From assembly GCA_934359255.1 (NCBI GenBank), contig CAKRLG010000005.1:96997-160996 (forward strand): a stretch of DNA of 64,000 nucleotides, given 5' to 3'. Made by a program: the position numbers and the translations under genes. Source of the stretch: an uncultured Ruminococcus sp. GTDB taxonomy: Bacteria; Bacillota; Clostridia; Lachnospirales; Lachnospiraceae. The notes under the pieces were generated by a model that was not told the origin of the DNA, ran no database searches, and saw only the letters and a program-made list of their open reading frames with translations. Positions 55,840-63,939 of the stretch are shown one piece after another; the stretch's first letter is position 1; the number at the start of each line of letters is the position of its first letter.

Positions 55840-56688
55840 CTACCTCCCATTTCGTGGATCCAGCCAGTCTCTGACCGTATCGCCCAGCAGATTAAATATC
55901 ATAACGGATACAAAGATTGCAAAACCAGGTGCCAGTGTTACCCATGGATGGGTTGTGAGCAGATTTCTTGTATCACTCATCATACTTCCCCATTCTGCCA
56001 CCGGCGGCTTTGCCCCCAGACCAAGGAAAGACAGACCTGCAAGTTCCATCATCATTGTTCCGATATCCAGCATGGACGTTACCAGGATCGGTCCGACTAT
56101 ATTCGGAAGAATATGTTTGAAGATCAGCTTCCAGGTTCCACAACCGGACAGTTTTGCTGCCCGCAGATATACCGTTTCTTTCTGCGCCAGCGTTTCACTT
56201 CTTGCCACCCTGGCGTATTTCGGCCAGCTGATAGCTCCCAGTGCTATGATCGCATTATGGACACCTCCACCCAGTGCTGCTGCAACCGCGAGGGCAAATA
56301 CCAGTCCCGGAAACGCAAGAAATACATCTGAAATACGCATCAGAACCGTATCCGCCCAGTTTCCGCTCCAGGCGCAGAAGATTCCTACAATTGTTCCAAG
56401 TACCGTGATAAATGCAACCAGTAATAACGTAGAATAGATACTGGTTTTGCTTCCAACGATCACACGCGATAACATATCTCTTCCATATCGATCGGTACCG
56501 AAAATATGTGCAGCGGACGGCACAGCCTTTGCATTGGCAAGGTCCTGCAGATATGGATCATACGGACACAGGTATTCACTGAAATACGAGGCGATCACCA
56601 GAGCAAGTGCCAGTATACCAAAAATGATCAGGCGGGTTTTCAGATGATTTCTGTGTATATTCTGTTTTCTTATCGTTGGTTCTCTCAT
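55840..56688 (-). CDS. ABC importer permease 2 (NikC/DppC type)
   Basis: 282 residues with an N-terminal OppC-type helix, the segment FGTDRYGRDMLSRVIVGSKTSIY, five further helices and the EAA loop GAISWPKYARVARSETLAQKE. It overlaps the first permease gene by four bases (ATGA). Inner-membrane half of the importer. Confidence 0.92.
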   Translation of the reverse strand: MREPTIRKQNIHRNHLKTRLIIFGILALALVIASYFSEYLCPYDPYLQDLANAKAVPSAAHIFGTDRYGRDMLSRVIVGSKTSIYSTLLLVAFITVLGTIVGIFCAWSGNWADTVLMRISDVFLAFPGLVFALAVAAALGGGVHNAIIALGAISWPKYARVARSETLAQKETVYLRAAKLSGCGTWKLIFKHILPNIVGPILVTSMLDIGTMMMELAGLSFLGLGAKPPVAEWGSMMSDTRNLLTTHPWVTLAPGFAIFVSVMIFNLLGDTVRDWLDPRNGR

Positions 56689-57629
56689 CCTTTTGTCACC
56701 CCCAGACGAATTCTCGGATCCAGCCAGTGATATAAAAGATCAGTAATCAGATTCACCAGCACATATATGATCGCCATCCATACCACATAGGCCTGAATGA
56801 CCGGATAATCTCGCATCGTGATAGCATCTACTGCCAGTTTTCCGACGCCATCCCACATAAAAATACTTTCTATGATAGCAGTTCCTCCAAGCAGGCTTCC
56901 GATGGACAAAGCTAACAGGGTGATAATCGTCAACATGGAAGATTTCATTACATTTTTCCATAAGATCACCCGGTTCCGTACGCCTCGTGCACGGGCTCCC
57001 TGTACATAATCTTTGTTCCATTCTTCCAGCACCGCCGCACGAACCTGGCGCATATACTTTGCAGACATGGAAATCGCCAGCGTAAGCGCCGGCATCAATG
57101 CACTCTTCAGCGTCACACCATCTGAAATTACCGGGAGAAGCTGAAGCTTGATGCTTAACAACTGCATCAACAACATAGCAACAAAGAAATTCGGCATCGC
57201 ATTACCAATAAAGCTGCAAAACCGCAGGATCAGATCCGGGATCTTATCATGCGTAACCGCTGCCAGAATACCAAACGGAATCGAAACCAGTACGGTCAAA
57301 AGAATCGACAGTACGGTCAGAAGCAAGGTTGCCGGAAGTTTTGACAAAAACGTGGAAAATACAGGCTTTCCTGTCATATAGCTCTCACCCATATCGCCGG
57401 TCAGCATTCCTCCGAGCCACCTTCCATACTGCACCAGAAACGGCTGATCCAGGCCAAGCTCCGCTCTTTTCGCATCAATGATTTCCTGGGATACTTCTGT
57501 CCCCCTGTTCTGATACATCTCCGTAACTACATCCGATCCCGCCATACGCATCATGGCAAAAGACAAAAAAGTAATCCCCAATAAAATGGGGATTAACTGT
57601 AAAAATCTATGTAATACATATTTTTTCAT
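56685..57629 (-). CDS. ABC importer permease 1 (NikB/DppB type)
   Basis: 314 residues with the typical start MKKYVLHRFLQLIPILLGITFLSF, six helices and the EAA region MRQVRAAVLEEWNKDYVQGARARGV. First gene of the transporter unit proper, with its own promoter at 57659-57687 overlapped by a G/C-rich palindrome. GAGGTG lies before the ATG. Confidence 0.92.
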   Translation of the reverse strand: MKKYVLHRFLQLIPILLGITFLSFAMMRMAGSDVVTEMYQNRGTEVSQEIIDAKRAELGLDQPFLVQYGRWLGGMLTGDMGESYMTGKPVFSTFLSKLPATLLLTVLSILLTVLVSIPFGILAAVTHDKIPDLILRFCSFIGNAMPNFFVAMLLMQLLSIKLQLLPVISDGVTLKSALMPALTLAISMSAKYMRQVRAAVLEEWNKDYVQGARARGVRNRVILWKNVMKSSMLTIITLLALSIGSLLGGTAIIESIFMWDGVGKLAVDAITMRDYPVIQAYVVWMAIIYVLVNLITDLLYHWLDPRIRLGVTKG

Positions 57630-57658
57630 TTTATCACCTCATCGCAAGAACTGTAATG

Positions 57659-57706
57659 AGTATATCATTTCTGTATTTCTGTGATAAGCCCCCTGGGGGG
57701 TTATCA
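57659..57706 (-). promoter_or_regulatory. Transporter promoter with 25-bp G/C-rich palindromic operator
   Basis: Minus strand TTATCA (57687-57682), 17-bp spacer, TATACT (57664-57659). The palindrome at 57682-57706 reads TGATAAGCCCCC-T-GGGGGGTTATCA with one mismatched pair and covers the -35 box. C-run/G-run palindromes with AT flanks are known for CsoR/RcnR-family metal sensors; the adjacent LysR protein is the other candidate. There is no U-run, so it is not a terminator. Confidence 0.65.
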
Positions 57707-57785
57707 ATTATTCTGTTTTGGACTATGGCTATTCCAAAGCTTCACAGACCGGCTACATTTTTATTTTCTCGGATCATTCCGTTTC

Positions 57786-58700
57786 CTACTCTTCGTCCAG
57801 TTCCTGTTTTATATAGTCGAGGAATTGCTCTGCCAGATCTGACAGTGGTGTTTTTTCTCTTTTTACGTAGCCGAAAGTTATTTTGCTGGATTCGTGGGTC
57901 AGGTGGATGCTGGGGCGGGAGATGGTTTTTTCTGGGGTCAGGGTGTCGCCGCTGATGTTGGCGAGGTTACCGTGGTCCAGCATTTTTTCCATGATGTAGT
58001 CACTGTTGGTTACGACGGAGACGTCGATTTTACCGAGGGTCAGGTCGTCTTCTGTGTCCAGTTTCCAGCCTTCGTAGTTGCTGGCGTCTTCGAGGAAGTT
58101 CTGGATGTAGTGCAGATTCTGAATTTCTTCCTGGGTGAGCGGTTTTCCTTCTTTTTGCAGGTGTCCGCCGCCGGGGTACAGGCAGGTATCCAGTTCTTTC
58201 AGGGGGACGAATTCCAGTTGTTTTCTTACCAGCAGGTATTGCAGATCGGTCTGCTGGCGGGTGGTCACGTAGAGGAAGCCGAGTTCGTCTTTGTACTCGT
58301 GGATACGTTCCATCACTTCACGCATTTTTCCTGTGTGAGCCTGACAGTGCAGGTTTTCTTTTTCATGGAGCTGATAGAATTTTACAAAACAATCCGCCAT
58401 CCAGGAACTCGGATTGAAAGAAATATTCAGCCACTGGGTGTCTCCAACTGTAGACAGTTCCGCCATCGCTTCTACATTTTCGAGTACGCGGCTGGCGTAG
58501 GCGTACGCCTGTTTGCCGTTTGGTGTCAGGCTGATTCCGTGGGCATTTCTCACAAAAAGGGATGCCTGCATCTCCTCTTCCAGTGCCCGGATCACTTTAC
58601 TCACGCTGGACTGCGTGGTATACAAAACAGATGCCGCCTCGCTGAAAGAGCCGGCATCTGCGCAGGTTATGAAGTATTTTAACTGTTTGATATCGATCAT
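57786..58700 (-). CDS. LysR-family transcription regulator
   Basis: 304 residues. The N-terminal helix-turn-helix is IKQLKYFITCADAGSFSEAASVLYTTQSSVSKVIRALEEEMQASLF. The effector domain from about residue 90 is poorly typed. Its start overlaps the end of the M14-methyltransferase gene by four bases (ATGA), and it precedes the transporter, so it is embedded in the cluster it presumably controls. The DNA is locally richer in G (57880-58330, minus-strand CC runs) than the surroundings. Confidence 0.92.
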   Translation of the reverse strand: MIDIKQLKYFITCADAGSFSEAASVLYTTQSSVSKVIRALEEEMQASLFVRNAHGISLTPNGKQAYAYASRVLENVEAMAELSTVGDTQWLNISFNPSSWMADCFVKFYQLHEKENLHCQAHTGKMREVMERIHEYKDELGFLYVTTRQQTDLQYLLVRKQLEFVPLKELDTCLYPGGGHLQKEGKPLTQEEIQNLHYIQNFLEDASNYEGWKLDTEDDLTLGKIDVSVVTNSDYIMEKMLDHGNLANISGDTLTPEKTISRPSIHLTHESSKITFGYVKREKTPLSDLAEQFLDYIKQELDEE

Positions 58701-60397
58701 AGATCACCTTTTTTCACACACAATGTAAACAGCGGGGTAGGATTATAAAACTCATCCTGTTCCTGATAAATTCTCTGACTTACTCCCATATCAATTCGAA
58801 ACTGTTCTACACCAATATTACTAAGGATTTCCAAATCCCAGGCCGGTCTTACATAACTGCTGATCGGTAATTGTCGTTTGATATCTTCACATTCCTGCAA
58901 TAATTCATTTTCGATCTGATGATGAGCATGATTTTCCGGAAGGTTCGAAGTATCTGTACAGTCTTCAAGTCCGTAATTGGCATCAAAGTTTAACAGCACA
59001 CCTCCCGGTTTCAGCACGCGCATCCATTCTTTATAAGCTTTCTGTGCATCCGGAAGTGTCCAGGTCAGGTTTCGGGAAATTACAAAGTCAAATGTATTGT
59101 CATCGTACTCCGGATGTTCCGCATCCATGACATGAAATTCACAATCTGCCCCTTCTTCTTTCGCCAGTTCTCTCGCATGGAGGATCATATCCGGTGTCAG
59201 ATCGATGCCGGTCACCTGATGACCTCTCTTTGCCAGAAGAATCGTGAAAAATCCGGTTCCGCATCCCACATCCAGGATCCGCAGATGTTCCCCTTCCGGT
59301 ATATACTTATCAATTTCTTCCATCCAGCGTCCCGCCAGCGGACTGTGCAGTTCCTCTCTTCGTTGTTCTTTAAAATCTGCGCTTCGTTTCGTCCAGTAAC
59401 CGGCGATTTTTTCTTTCCGATCATCTTTCTCGTAGGCAATTCTTCCATAGGCGATCATCGGACCTTCTTTTGTAACCTGCAGACTGCCGGTCTGATACAG
59501 GATCACACCATCATACTCACCGTAACTTGTCTCCAGCGTTTTTCCTTCATAATCGGTCACTTTTCCGAGCTTTTCCCCTTCCAGGAACATATCCCCCGGC
59601 TTTTTCTCCGGATACCACAAACCAGCCTGATTTGCTGACTGGTACACCACATCGGTCACTTCCATCGGATAATGATTCCAGTAGCCACGGCTTGTCTGGT
59701 AAATCCCGAGGTAGCGCAGGATATTTTTCACATCGCGTTTATTGGACTCTACTTCTTCTCTCGTCCATTGACCCATACCACCACGCTCGATCAAAATACT
59801 TGGAATTCCACAGGATGCTGCATAATTATACGAGCCGCCGGATACCACATTTGACCGTACCATATATGGTACGTCTACCTGTTGTGCCATCTTTCTGGAA
59901 ATCTCCACAACATCTTTTTTTGCCTCCCCTGCGTAATACACATAAGGCGTCAGATCTTCATAATCATCTCCGCTGTGCAAGTCAATATAATAATCTGCCA
60001 CGCTATGTAAATCTTTTTCTATCGCCCAGGCCAGTCGTTGCATCTTTGTTCCTTTTTGATCTCCCGGAAATTCCCGATTCAGATTTTTTCTATCTTCCAG
60101 ACAGATACTTCCCATTCGCTGTTCAAATTCATTAGTACAAATCACCTTCACGATCACAATCATTCCTGTCACTTTTTCCGGTTTCAGTTCCCGTGCAAGC
60201 TCTACAGCTGTCTCCACGCCGACATATTCCCCCGCATGCACTGCTGCCGTGATCAGTACCGTCTTTCCCTCTTCTCGTCCATGCAGGACTGCTGCAGGAA
60301 GTGCAAACTCCCCGTTTCCGATCGTCAGTGTTCCCTGCCATCTTTCTCCCGGGGCTATCACCTGCCCTGCTATATGAAATTTATTTTCGTTTCTCAT
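58697..60397 (-). CDS. Fusion: M14 AstE/AspA-type zinc deacylase + SAM methyltransferase
   Basis: 566 residues. Residues 1 to about 320 are a succinylglutamate desuccinylase/aspartoacylase-type domain: VHAGEYVGVE (H-x-x-E zinc ligands), NLNREFPG (substrate Arg), IDLHSG (third zinc ligand) and ILIERGGMG (catalytic Glu). Residues about 335-566 are a class I methyltransferase: RILDVGCGTGFFTILLAKRGH, then ISRNLTWTLPDAQKAYKEWMRVLKPGGVLLNFDAN. The second half is a paralogue of the neighbouring methyltransferase. The fusion implies consecutive deacylation and methylation of one small molecule. Ribosome-binding site GAGG precedes the ATG. I know no characterised protein of this architecture. Confidence 0.88.
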   Translation of the reverse strand: MRNENKFHIAGQVIAPGERWQGTLTIGNGEFALPAAVLHGREEGKTVLITAAVHAGEYVGVETAVELARELKPEKVTGMIVIVKVICTNEFEQRMGSICLEDRKNLNREFPGDQKGTKMQRLAWAIEKDLHSVADYYIDLHSGDDYEDLTPYVYYAGEAKKDVVEISRKMAQQVDVPYMVRSNVVSGGSYNYAASCGIPSILIERGGMGQWTREEVESNKRDVKNILRYLGIYQTSRGYWNHYPMEVTDVVYQSANQAGLWYPEKKPGDMFLEGEKLGKVTDYEGKTLETSYGEYDGVILYQTGSLQVTKEGPMIAYGRIAYEKDDRKEKIAGYWTKRSADFKEQRREELHSPLAGRWMEEIDKYIPEGEHLRILDVGCGTGFFTILLAKRGHQVTGIDLTPDMILHARELAKEEGADCEFHVMDAEHPEYDDNTFDFVISRNLTWTLPDAQKAYKEWMRVLKPGGVLLNFDANYGLEDCTDTSNLPENHAHHQIENELLQECEDIKRQLPISSYVRPAWDLEILSNIGVEQFRIDMGVSQRIYQEQDEFYNPTPLFTLCVKKGDL

Positions 60398-60412
60398 AAT
60401 ATTCCTCTTTCA

Positions 60413-61171
60413 TTATTTAATCGCTTCAATACCGAACATCGGTGTAGAATGATAATTCACTTTTTCTACCTCAGACCATACGTTTTTCCAGACCTCCGCG
60501 TCTACTGTGATATGTTCCACACCCAGTTTCTTCAGCACATTCTGATCCCACTGCGGGCGTCCGATCTTGCTGAGTGGTACCTGTCTTGCAATTTCTTCCA
60601 TCGTGTCGATATCCGTACAGGTATAATGATCTTCCAGTCCGGACTCTGTCACCATCTCGCGGTCTTTCTCATATTCCACTCTCTTTTCCGCATCAAATAA
60701 ATGATGGTACCAGTTGGCATCGTAATTTAACAAGACACCACCTTTTTTCAGTACCCGCATCCACTCTTTATACGCCTGTGCCGGGTCTTCGAGATTCCAG
60801 GTCAGATTCCGGCTGACTACCGCGTCAAAGGTTTCATCCGCAAAATCAAGATGCTGGGCATCCATCTGGCGATATGTGATTTTTTTGGCAAGCGCCCCTG
60901 CATTTTTTTTCGCTTCTTCCAGCATGGCTTCTGTATAATCCACCGCCGTCACTGAATAACCGGCTTCCGCAAGAATAATCGAAAAAAATCCGGGACCGGT
61001 TCCGATATCCAGGATCTTATAGATTTCGTTTGTTCTGTCTTCCGGAAAATGACTCTCGAGTTCCCGTCTCCAGTTCGTCCGGTTGTCTCCCGCCAGTTCT
61101 TCCTGATTGACCTGAGAGTACCCTTCGGCTCTGTCGGTCCAATAGTCCTCTATCTGTTCCAGTAATTCCAT
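60413..61171 (-). CDS. Class I SAM-dependent methyltransferase
   Basis: 252 residues starting MELLEQIEDYWTDRAEGYSQVN (61171), behind GGAGG; an ATG 22 codons earlier lies in the leader palindrome. Motif I is KILDIGTGPGFFSIILAEAGY, followed by VVSRNLTWNLEDPAQAYKEWMRVLKKGGVLLNYDANW. It shares these and the C-terminal pattern (GRPQWD...LGVEHITVD) with the methyltransferase half of the next gene, so they arose by duplication. First gene of the cluster, 15 bases before the fusion gene. Confidence 0.9.
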   Translation of the reverse strand: MELLEQIEDYWTDRAEGYSQVNQEELAGDNRTNWRRELESHFPEDRTNEIYKILDIGTGPGFFSIILAEAGYSVTAVDYTEAMLEEAKKNAGALAKKITYRQMDAQHLDFADETFDAVVSRNLTWNLEDPAQAYKEWMRVLKKGGVLLNYDANWYHHLFDAEKRVEYEKDREMVTESGLEDHYTCTDIDTMEEIARQVPLSKIGRPQWDQNVLKKLGVEHITVDAEVWKNVWSEVEKVNYHSTPMFGIEAIK

Positions 61172-61331
61172 ATATTCAGTTCCTCCGCTAAACCTGGATG
61201 TACACCCGACCATTTTCTCTATATCTGATACATGCATGTACTATCCACTCATAAATGCCATTATGTCGTGATTTCATCACTCCATAATTTCGCCGTTCGC
61301 CAAGAGTGAGCAAGCTCCCTCTGACTCTCTT
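61172..61331 (-). promoter_or_regulatory. Structured 160-nt leader of the methyltransferase/ABC cluster
   Basis: Contains a hairpin at 61260-61288, with outer pairs ATTATG/CATAAT, a symmetric GAG/CGA internal loop that can form tandem G-A pairs, inner TGAT/ATCA and a GAA loop. A perfect 12-bp palindrome TACATGCATGTA lies at 61229-61240, and a GAGC/GCTC pair lies near the 5' end. It resembles a cis-regulatory RNA in size and position, but I cannot match it to a known riboswitch. Confidence 0.4.
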
Positions 61332-61337
61332 CCGCTC

Positions 61338-61367
61338 ATTATATCATGTTTGTTTCTTTTTTCACAA
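61338..61367 (-). promoter_or_regulatory. Promoter of the methyltransferase cluster
   Basis: Minus strand TTGTGA (61367-61362), 18-bp spacer, TATAAT (61343-61338); transcript start near 61331. It is divergent from the symporter promoter. Confidence 0.7.
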
Positions 61368-61390
61368 GCCTCTATGGGGGATATTTTTTC

Positions 61391-61419
61391 TTCACTTTTG
61401 CACGTAACTATGCTATACT
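61391..61419 (+). promoter_or_regulatory. Promoter of the alanine symporter gene
   Basis: TTCACT (61391-61396), 17-bp spacer, TATACT (61414-61419) preceded by TGC, an extended -10. The leader is about 70 nt. Confidence 0.6.
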
Positions 61420-61493
61420 GATAAAGTCTATTTAGCTTTTTTCAGCCAAATGGACAAATCAGTTTTTATTTTAACCAAAGAAAGGGATAATCT

Positions 61494-62888
61494 ATGTTAA
61501 GTACAATCGAATCCATCAATTCGGCGGTCAACAATTTTATCTGGGGAGTCCCTGCTATGATCTGTATCATCGGTGTCGGTTTGTATCTGACGATCCGCAC
61601 CCATTTTTTACAGATCCGCAAATTTCCCTATGCAATCAAGACCACCATCGGACGTATGTTCCGAAAAAAAGACGCATCTGACGGTTCTCTGACGCCTTTT
61701 CAGGCAGTCTGTACCGCTCTGGCCGCGACGGTCGGTACCGGTAATATTTCCGGAGTCGCGGGTGCCATCGCCATCGGCGGACCCGGTGCTGTCTTCTGGA
61801 TGTGGATCTCGGCTATGCTTGGCATGTGTACCAAATTCGCCGAAGTTACCCTTGCCGTTCATTTTCGTGAAACCAACGCCCAGGGAGATCTGGTCGGCGG
61901 ACCTATGTATTATATAAAAAATGGTCTGAAAAAACACTGGCACTGGCTGGCATACCTTTTTTCCGCTTTCGGTGTCCTTACCGTGTTCGGTACCGGTAAC
62001 GCCACACAGGTCAATACGATCACAACGGCTGTCGATTCCGCACTGATTAATTTCCACCTGATTTCTGATCAGTCTGTCAGCACACTGAATCTGATCATCG
62101 GAATCGTGATCACGATTCTGGTCGGTCTGATCCTTCTTGGCGGTATCAAGCGAATCGGAAGTGTGACGGAAAAACTGGTTCCTTTTATGGCACTGTTTTA
62201 TATTCTTCTGGCACTGGGTGTTGTCATTATGAATTACCGTAATATTCCACATGTTTTTTATTCTATTGTTTATGGTGCTTTTTGTCCGCGTGCCGTTACC
62301 GGCGGTGTTGTGGGAAGCTTCTTCCTCAGCATGAAAAAAGGAGTTTCCCGTGGTATTTTCTCCAACGAAGCTGGTCTTGGTACCGGATCCATCGCCCATG
62401 CCTGTGCGGATACCAGAAAACCGGTGAAACAGGGTCTGTTCGGTATCTTTGAAGTATTTGCTGATACCATTGTCATCTGTACCCTGACTGCTCTGGTTAT
62501 TCTGTGCAGCGGTACCACGGTCACTTATGGACAGGCTGCCGGTGCAGAACTTACGATTTCCGGATTTACTTCTGTATATGGTAGCTGGATTTCTGTTTTT
62601 ACAGCCGTTGCGATGTGTTGTTTCGCTTTTTCTACGATCATCGGATGGGGACTGTATGGTGCAAGATGTATCGAGTTTCTGTTTTCCAGTGAGAAGGTGG
62701 TAAAGCCGTTTATGGTTGTGTATTCTCTGGTAGCGATTCTTGGTGCTACAGTGGAACTGGGACTTCTGTGGAGTATCGCAGAAACCTTTAATGGGTTAAT
62801 GGCGATTCCAAACCTGATCGCAGTGTTCCTGTTGTCGGGGACGGTTGTGAAGATGGTGAAGGAGTATTTTGCTACGGAAGGAAAATAA
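61494..62888 (+). CDS. Sodium:alanine symporter (AGCS family)
   Basis: 464-residue membrane protein with about 11 helices. The signature LTPFQAVCTALAATVGTGNISGVAGAIAIGGPGAVFWMW and FSNEAGLGTGSIAHA define the family (AlsT/DagA). It imports alanine, glycine or a related neutral amino acid with Na+. AAAGGG lies eight bases before the ATG. Single gene with its own promoter and terminator. Confidence 0.95.
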   Translation: MLSTIESINSAVNNFIWGVPAMICIIGVGLYLTIRTHFLQIRKFPYAIKTTIGRMFRKKDASDGSLTPFQAVCTALAATVGTGNISGVAGAIAIGGPGAVFWMWISAMLGMCTKFAEVTLAVHFRETNAQGDLVGGPMYYIKNGLKKHWHWLAYLFSAFGVLTVFGTGNATQVNTITTAVDSALINFHLISDQSVSTLNLIIGIVITILVGLILLGGIKRIGSVTEKLVPFMALFYILLALGVVIMNYRNIPHVFYSIVYGAFCPRAVTGGVVGSFFLSMKKGVSRGIFSNEAGLGTGSIAHACADTRKPVKQGLFGIFEVFADTIVICTLTALVILCSGTTVTYGQAAGAELTISGFTSVYGSWISVFTAVAMCCFAFSTIIGWGLYGARCIEFLFSSEKVVKPFMVVYSLVAILGATVELGLLWSIAETFNGLMAIPNLIAVFLLSGTVVKMVKEYFATEGK

Positions 62889-62902
62889 ATCTTTTTAAGA
62901 GA

Positions 62903-62941
62903 GAAACGCCTGAATCTCAATGTGAGATCCGGGCGTTTTTC
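62903..62941 (+). terminator. Terminator of the alanine symporter gene
   Basis: AACGCCTGAATCTCA pairs with TGAGATCCGGGCGTT (some G-T), followed by TTTC, 15 bases after the stop codon. Confidence 0.8.
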
Positions 62942-63025
62942 ATCTGTTTCATATTCATATCTCTGATTCGTTTTCTACTGTCTGACTCAAAATTCAATAT
63001 CCATTATACATTATGCAGGAAATCT

Positions 63026-63775
63026 CTATCCAATCTCCACATACTCCCCACCAGCAGCCTTTGCCAGCTTCTTCGCAAGTCCCATCGAAAACATTCCCTT
63101 TTCCGTATCGATTATAAGCGTTCCTGACGTTTCTTTCCCAAGCTGTTTTGCTGCCGCCATAGCAAGCAACAGCGGCTTTCCCGCAAGGACATCATAGTTG
63201 CATTTTCCATCCGTCAAAACCACCATCAGATGCAGATCCCACGGATACTTTCTCTGATCCTGATTCTGGAGGCGGAGTGCTTCCCGGATACCCATCCCAA
63301 GGGGAGTATTTCCTTTTGCCTTCATCTCTTCCATCTGCTTTGCCGCAAGATCCACGCTTTTTGTATAAGGCAGCACCGTCTGTGCCTTCCGGTCTCCGAA
63401 AATAATGACACCAACCCGGTCACGGTCACAGTATGCACGTGCGAGAATCGTAAGTACCGCTCCTTTGACAAAAGCAAGCCTGTCTCTGGCACCCTGGGAA
63501 CGGCTTGCATCCACTACAAAAAGAATTGCTGCCCGGTGTTTTTGCCGGAACCTTTTTAACCGGATATTTCCCGGATCCAGATATAGCCCACAATCCACAA
63601 AACCGGTATTTCTATTTCCTGTAGTTGCCCGGAGTGTGGCTGCCAGATCCACCTGCGACCATGTAACTTCACGAAGGCTCCTGCCGGGAAGTACTCTTGA
63701 ACCACTGTGCTTTCCTTTTATGCATTGATTGTATAAGATGTCTTTTTTGAAATCAATCTCTGTTTTTCTTTTCAT
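63026..63775 (-). CDS. Stand-alone magnesium-chelatase-like VWA protein
   Basis: 249 residues corresponding only to the C-terminal part of ChlD/BchD. A linker with EVTWSQVDLAATLRATTGNRNTG is followed by a von Willebrand A domain with MIDAS residues DASRS, the Thr of GNTPLG and LTDGK. The AAA+ part usual in ChlD is absent, and the upstream DNA (63776-64000) is non-coding with a terminator, so the gene is a genuine short form or a relic of a longer one. The ATG has only a weak TTTGGA upstream. Such proteins often serve metal-chelatase or cobalamin-type systems. Confidence 0.75.
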   Translation of the reverse strand: MKRKTEIDFKKDILYNQCIKGKHSGSRVLPGRSLREVTWSQVDLAATLRATTGNRNTGFVDCGLYLDPGNIRLKRFRQKHRAAILFVVDASRSQGARDRLAFVKGAVLTILARAYCDRDRVGVIIFGDRKAQTVLPYTKSVDLAAKQMEEMKAKGNTPLGMGIREALRLQNQDQRKYPWDLHLMVVLTDGKCNYDVLAGKPLLLAMAAAKQLGKETSGTLIIDTEKGMFSMGLAKKLAKAAGGEYVEIG

Positions 63776-63805
63776 TCCAAATTGAGAAATATTATCATTT
63801 AACCA

Positions 63806-63884
63806 GTGTCAGGCACTCTTACAATTTTCTTACACTTTTCCCTTCCAATTTTCAGAAACCCGTAAAGGTGTCAGGTACCCTTAC
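63806..63884. repeat. Two copies of a GTGTCAGGYACYCTTAC motif
   Basis: GTGTCAGGCACTCTTAC (63806-63822) and GTGTCAGGTACCCTTAC (63868-63884) differ at two positions and stand 62 bp apart in the non-coding DNA upstream of the VWA gene. Motifs of this kind (GTGTCAGGCACC-like) are dispersed, REP-like sequences in Firmicutes. Confidence 0.5.
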
Positions 63885-63909
63885 GTAGTTGTCTCCTTTT
63901 CCCTGCACT

Positions 63910-63939
63910 AAAAAAACGCCACGAATTGTGACGTTTTTT
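63910..63939. terminator. Bidirectional-type terminator hairpin near the window end
   Basis: AAAAACGCCAC pairs with GTGACGTTTTT (one mismatch or G-T) around AATT, with A and T runs on both flanks. It probably ends a minus-strand gene lying beyond position 64000. Confidence 0.7.

Noticed and set aside
61280-61320. Ribosomal RNA fragment (GGCGAACGG-like sequence resembling 16S rRNA)
   Set aside because: Only about nine bases match; the surrounding sequence is unrelated, so the similarity is chance.
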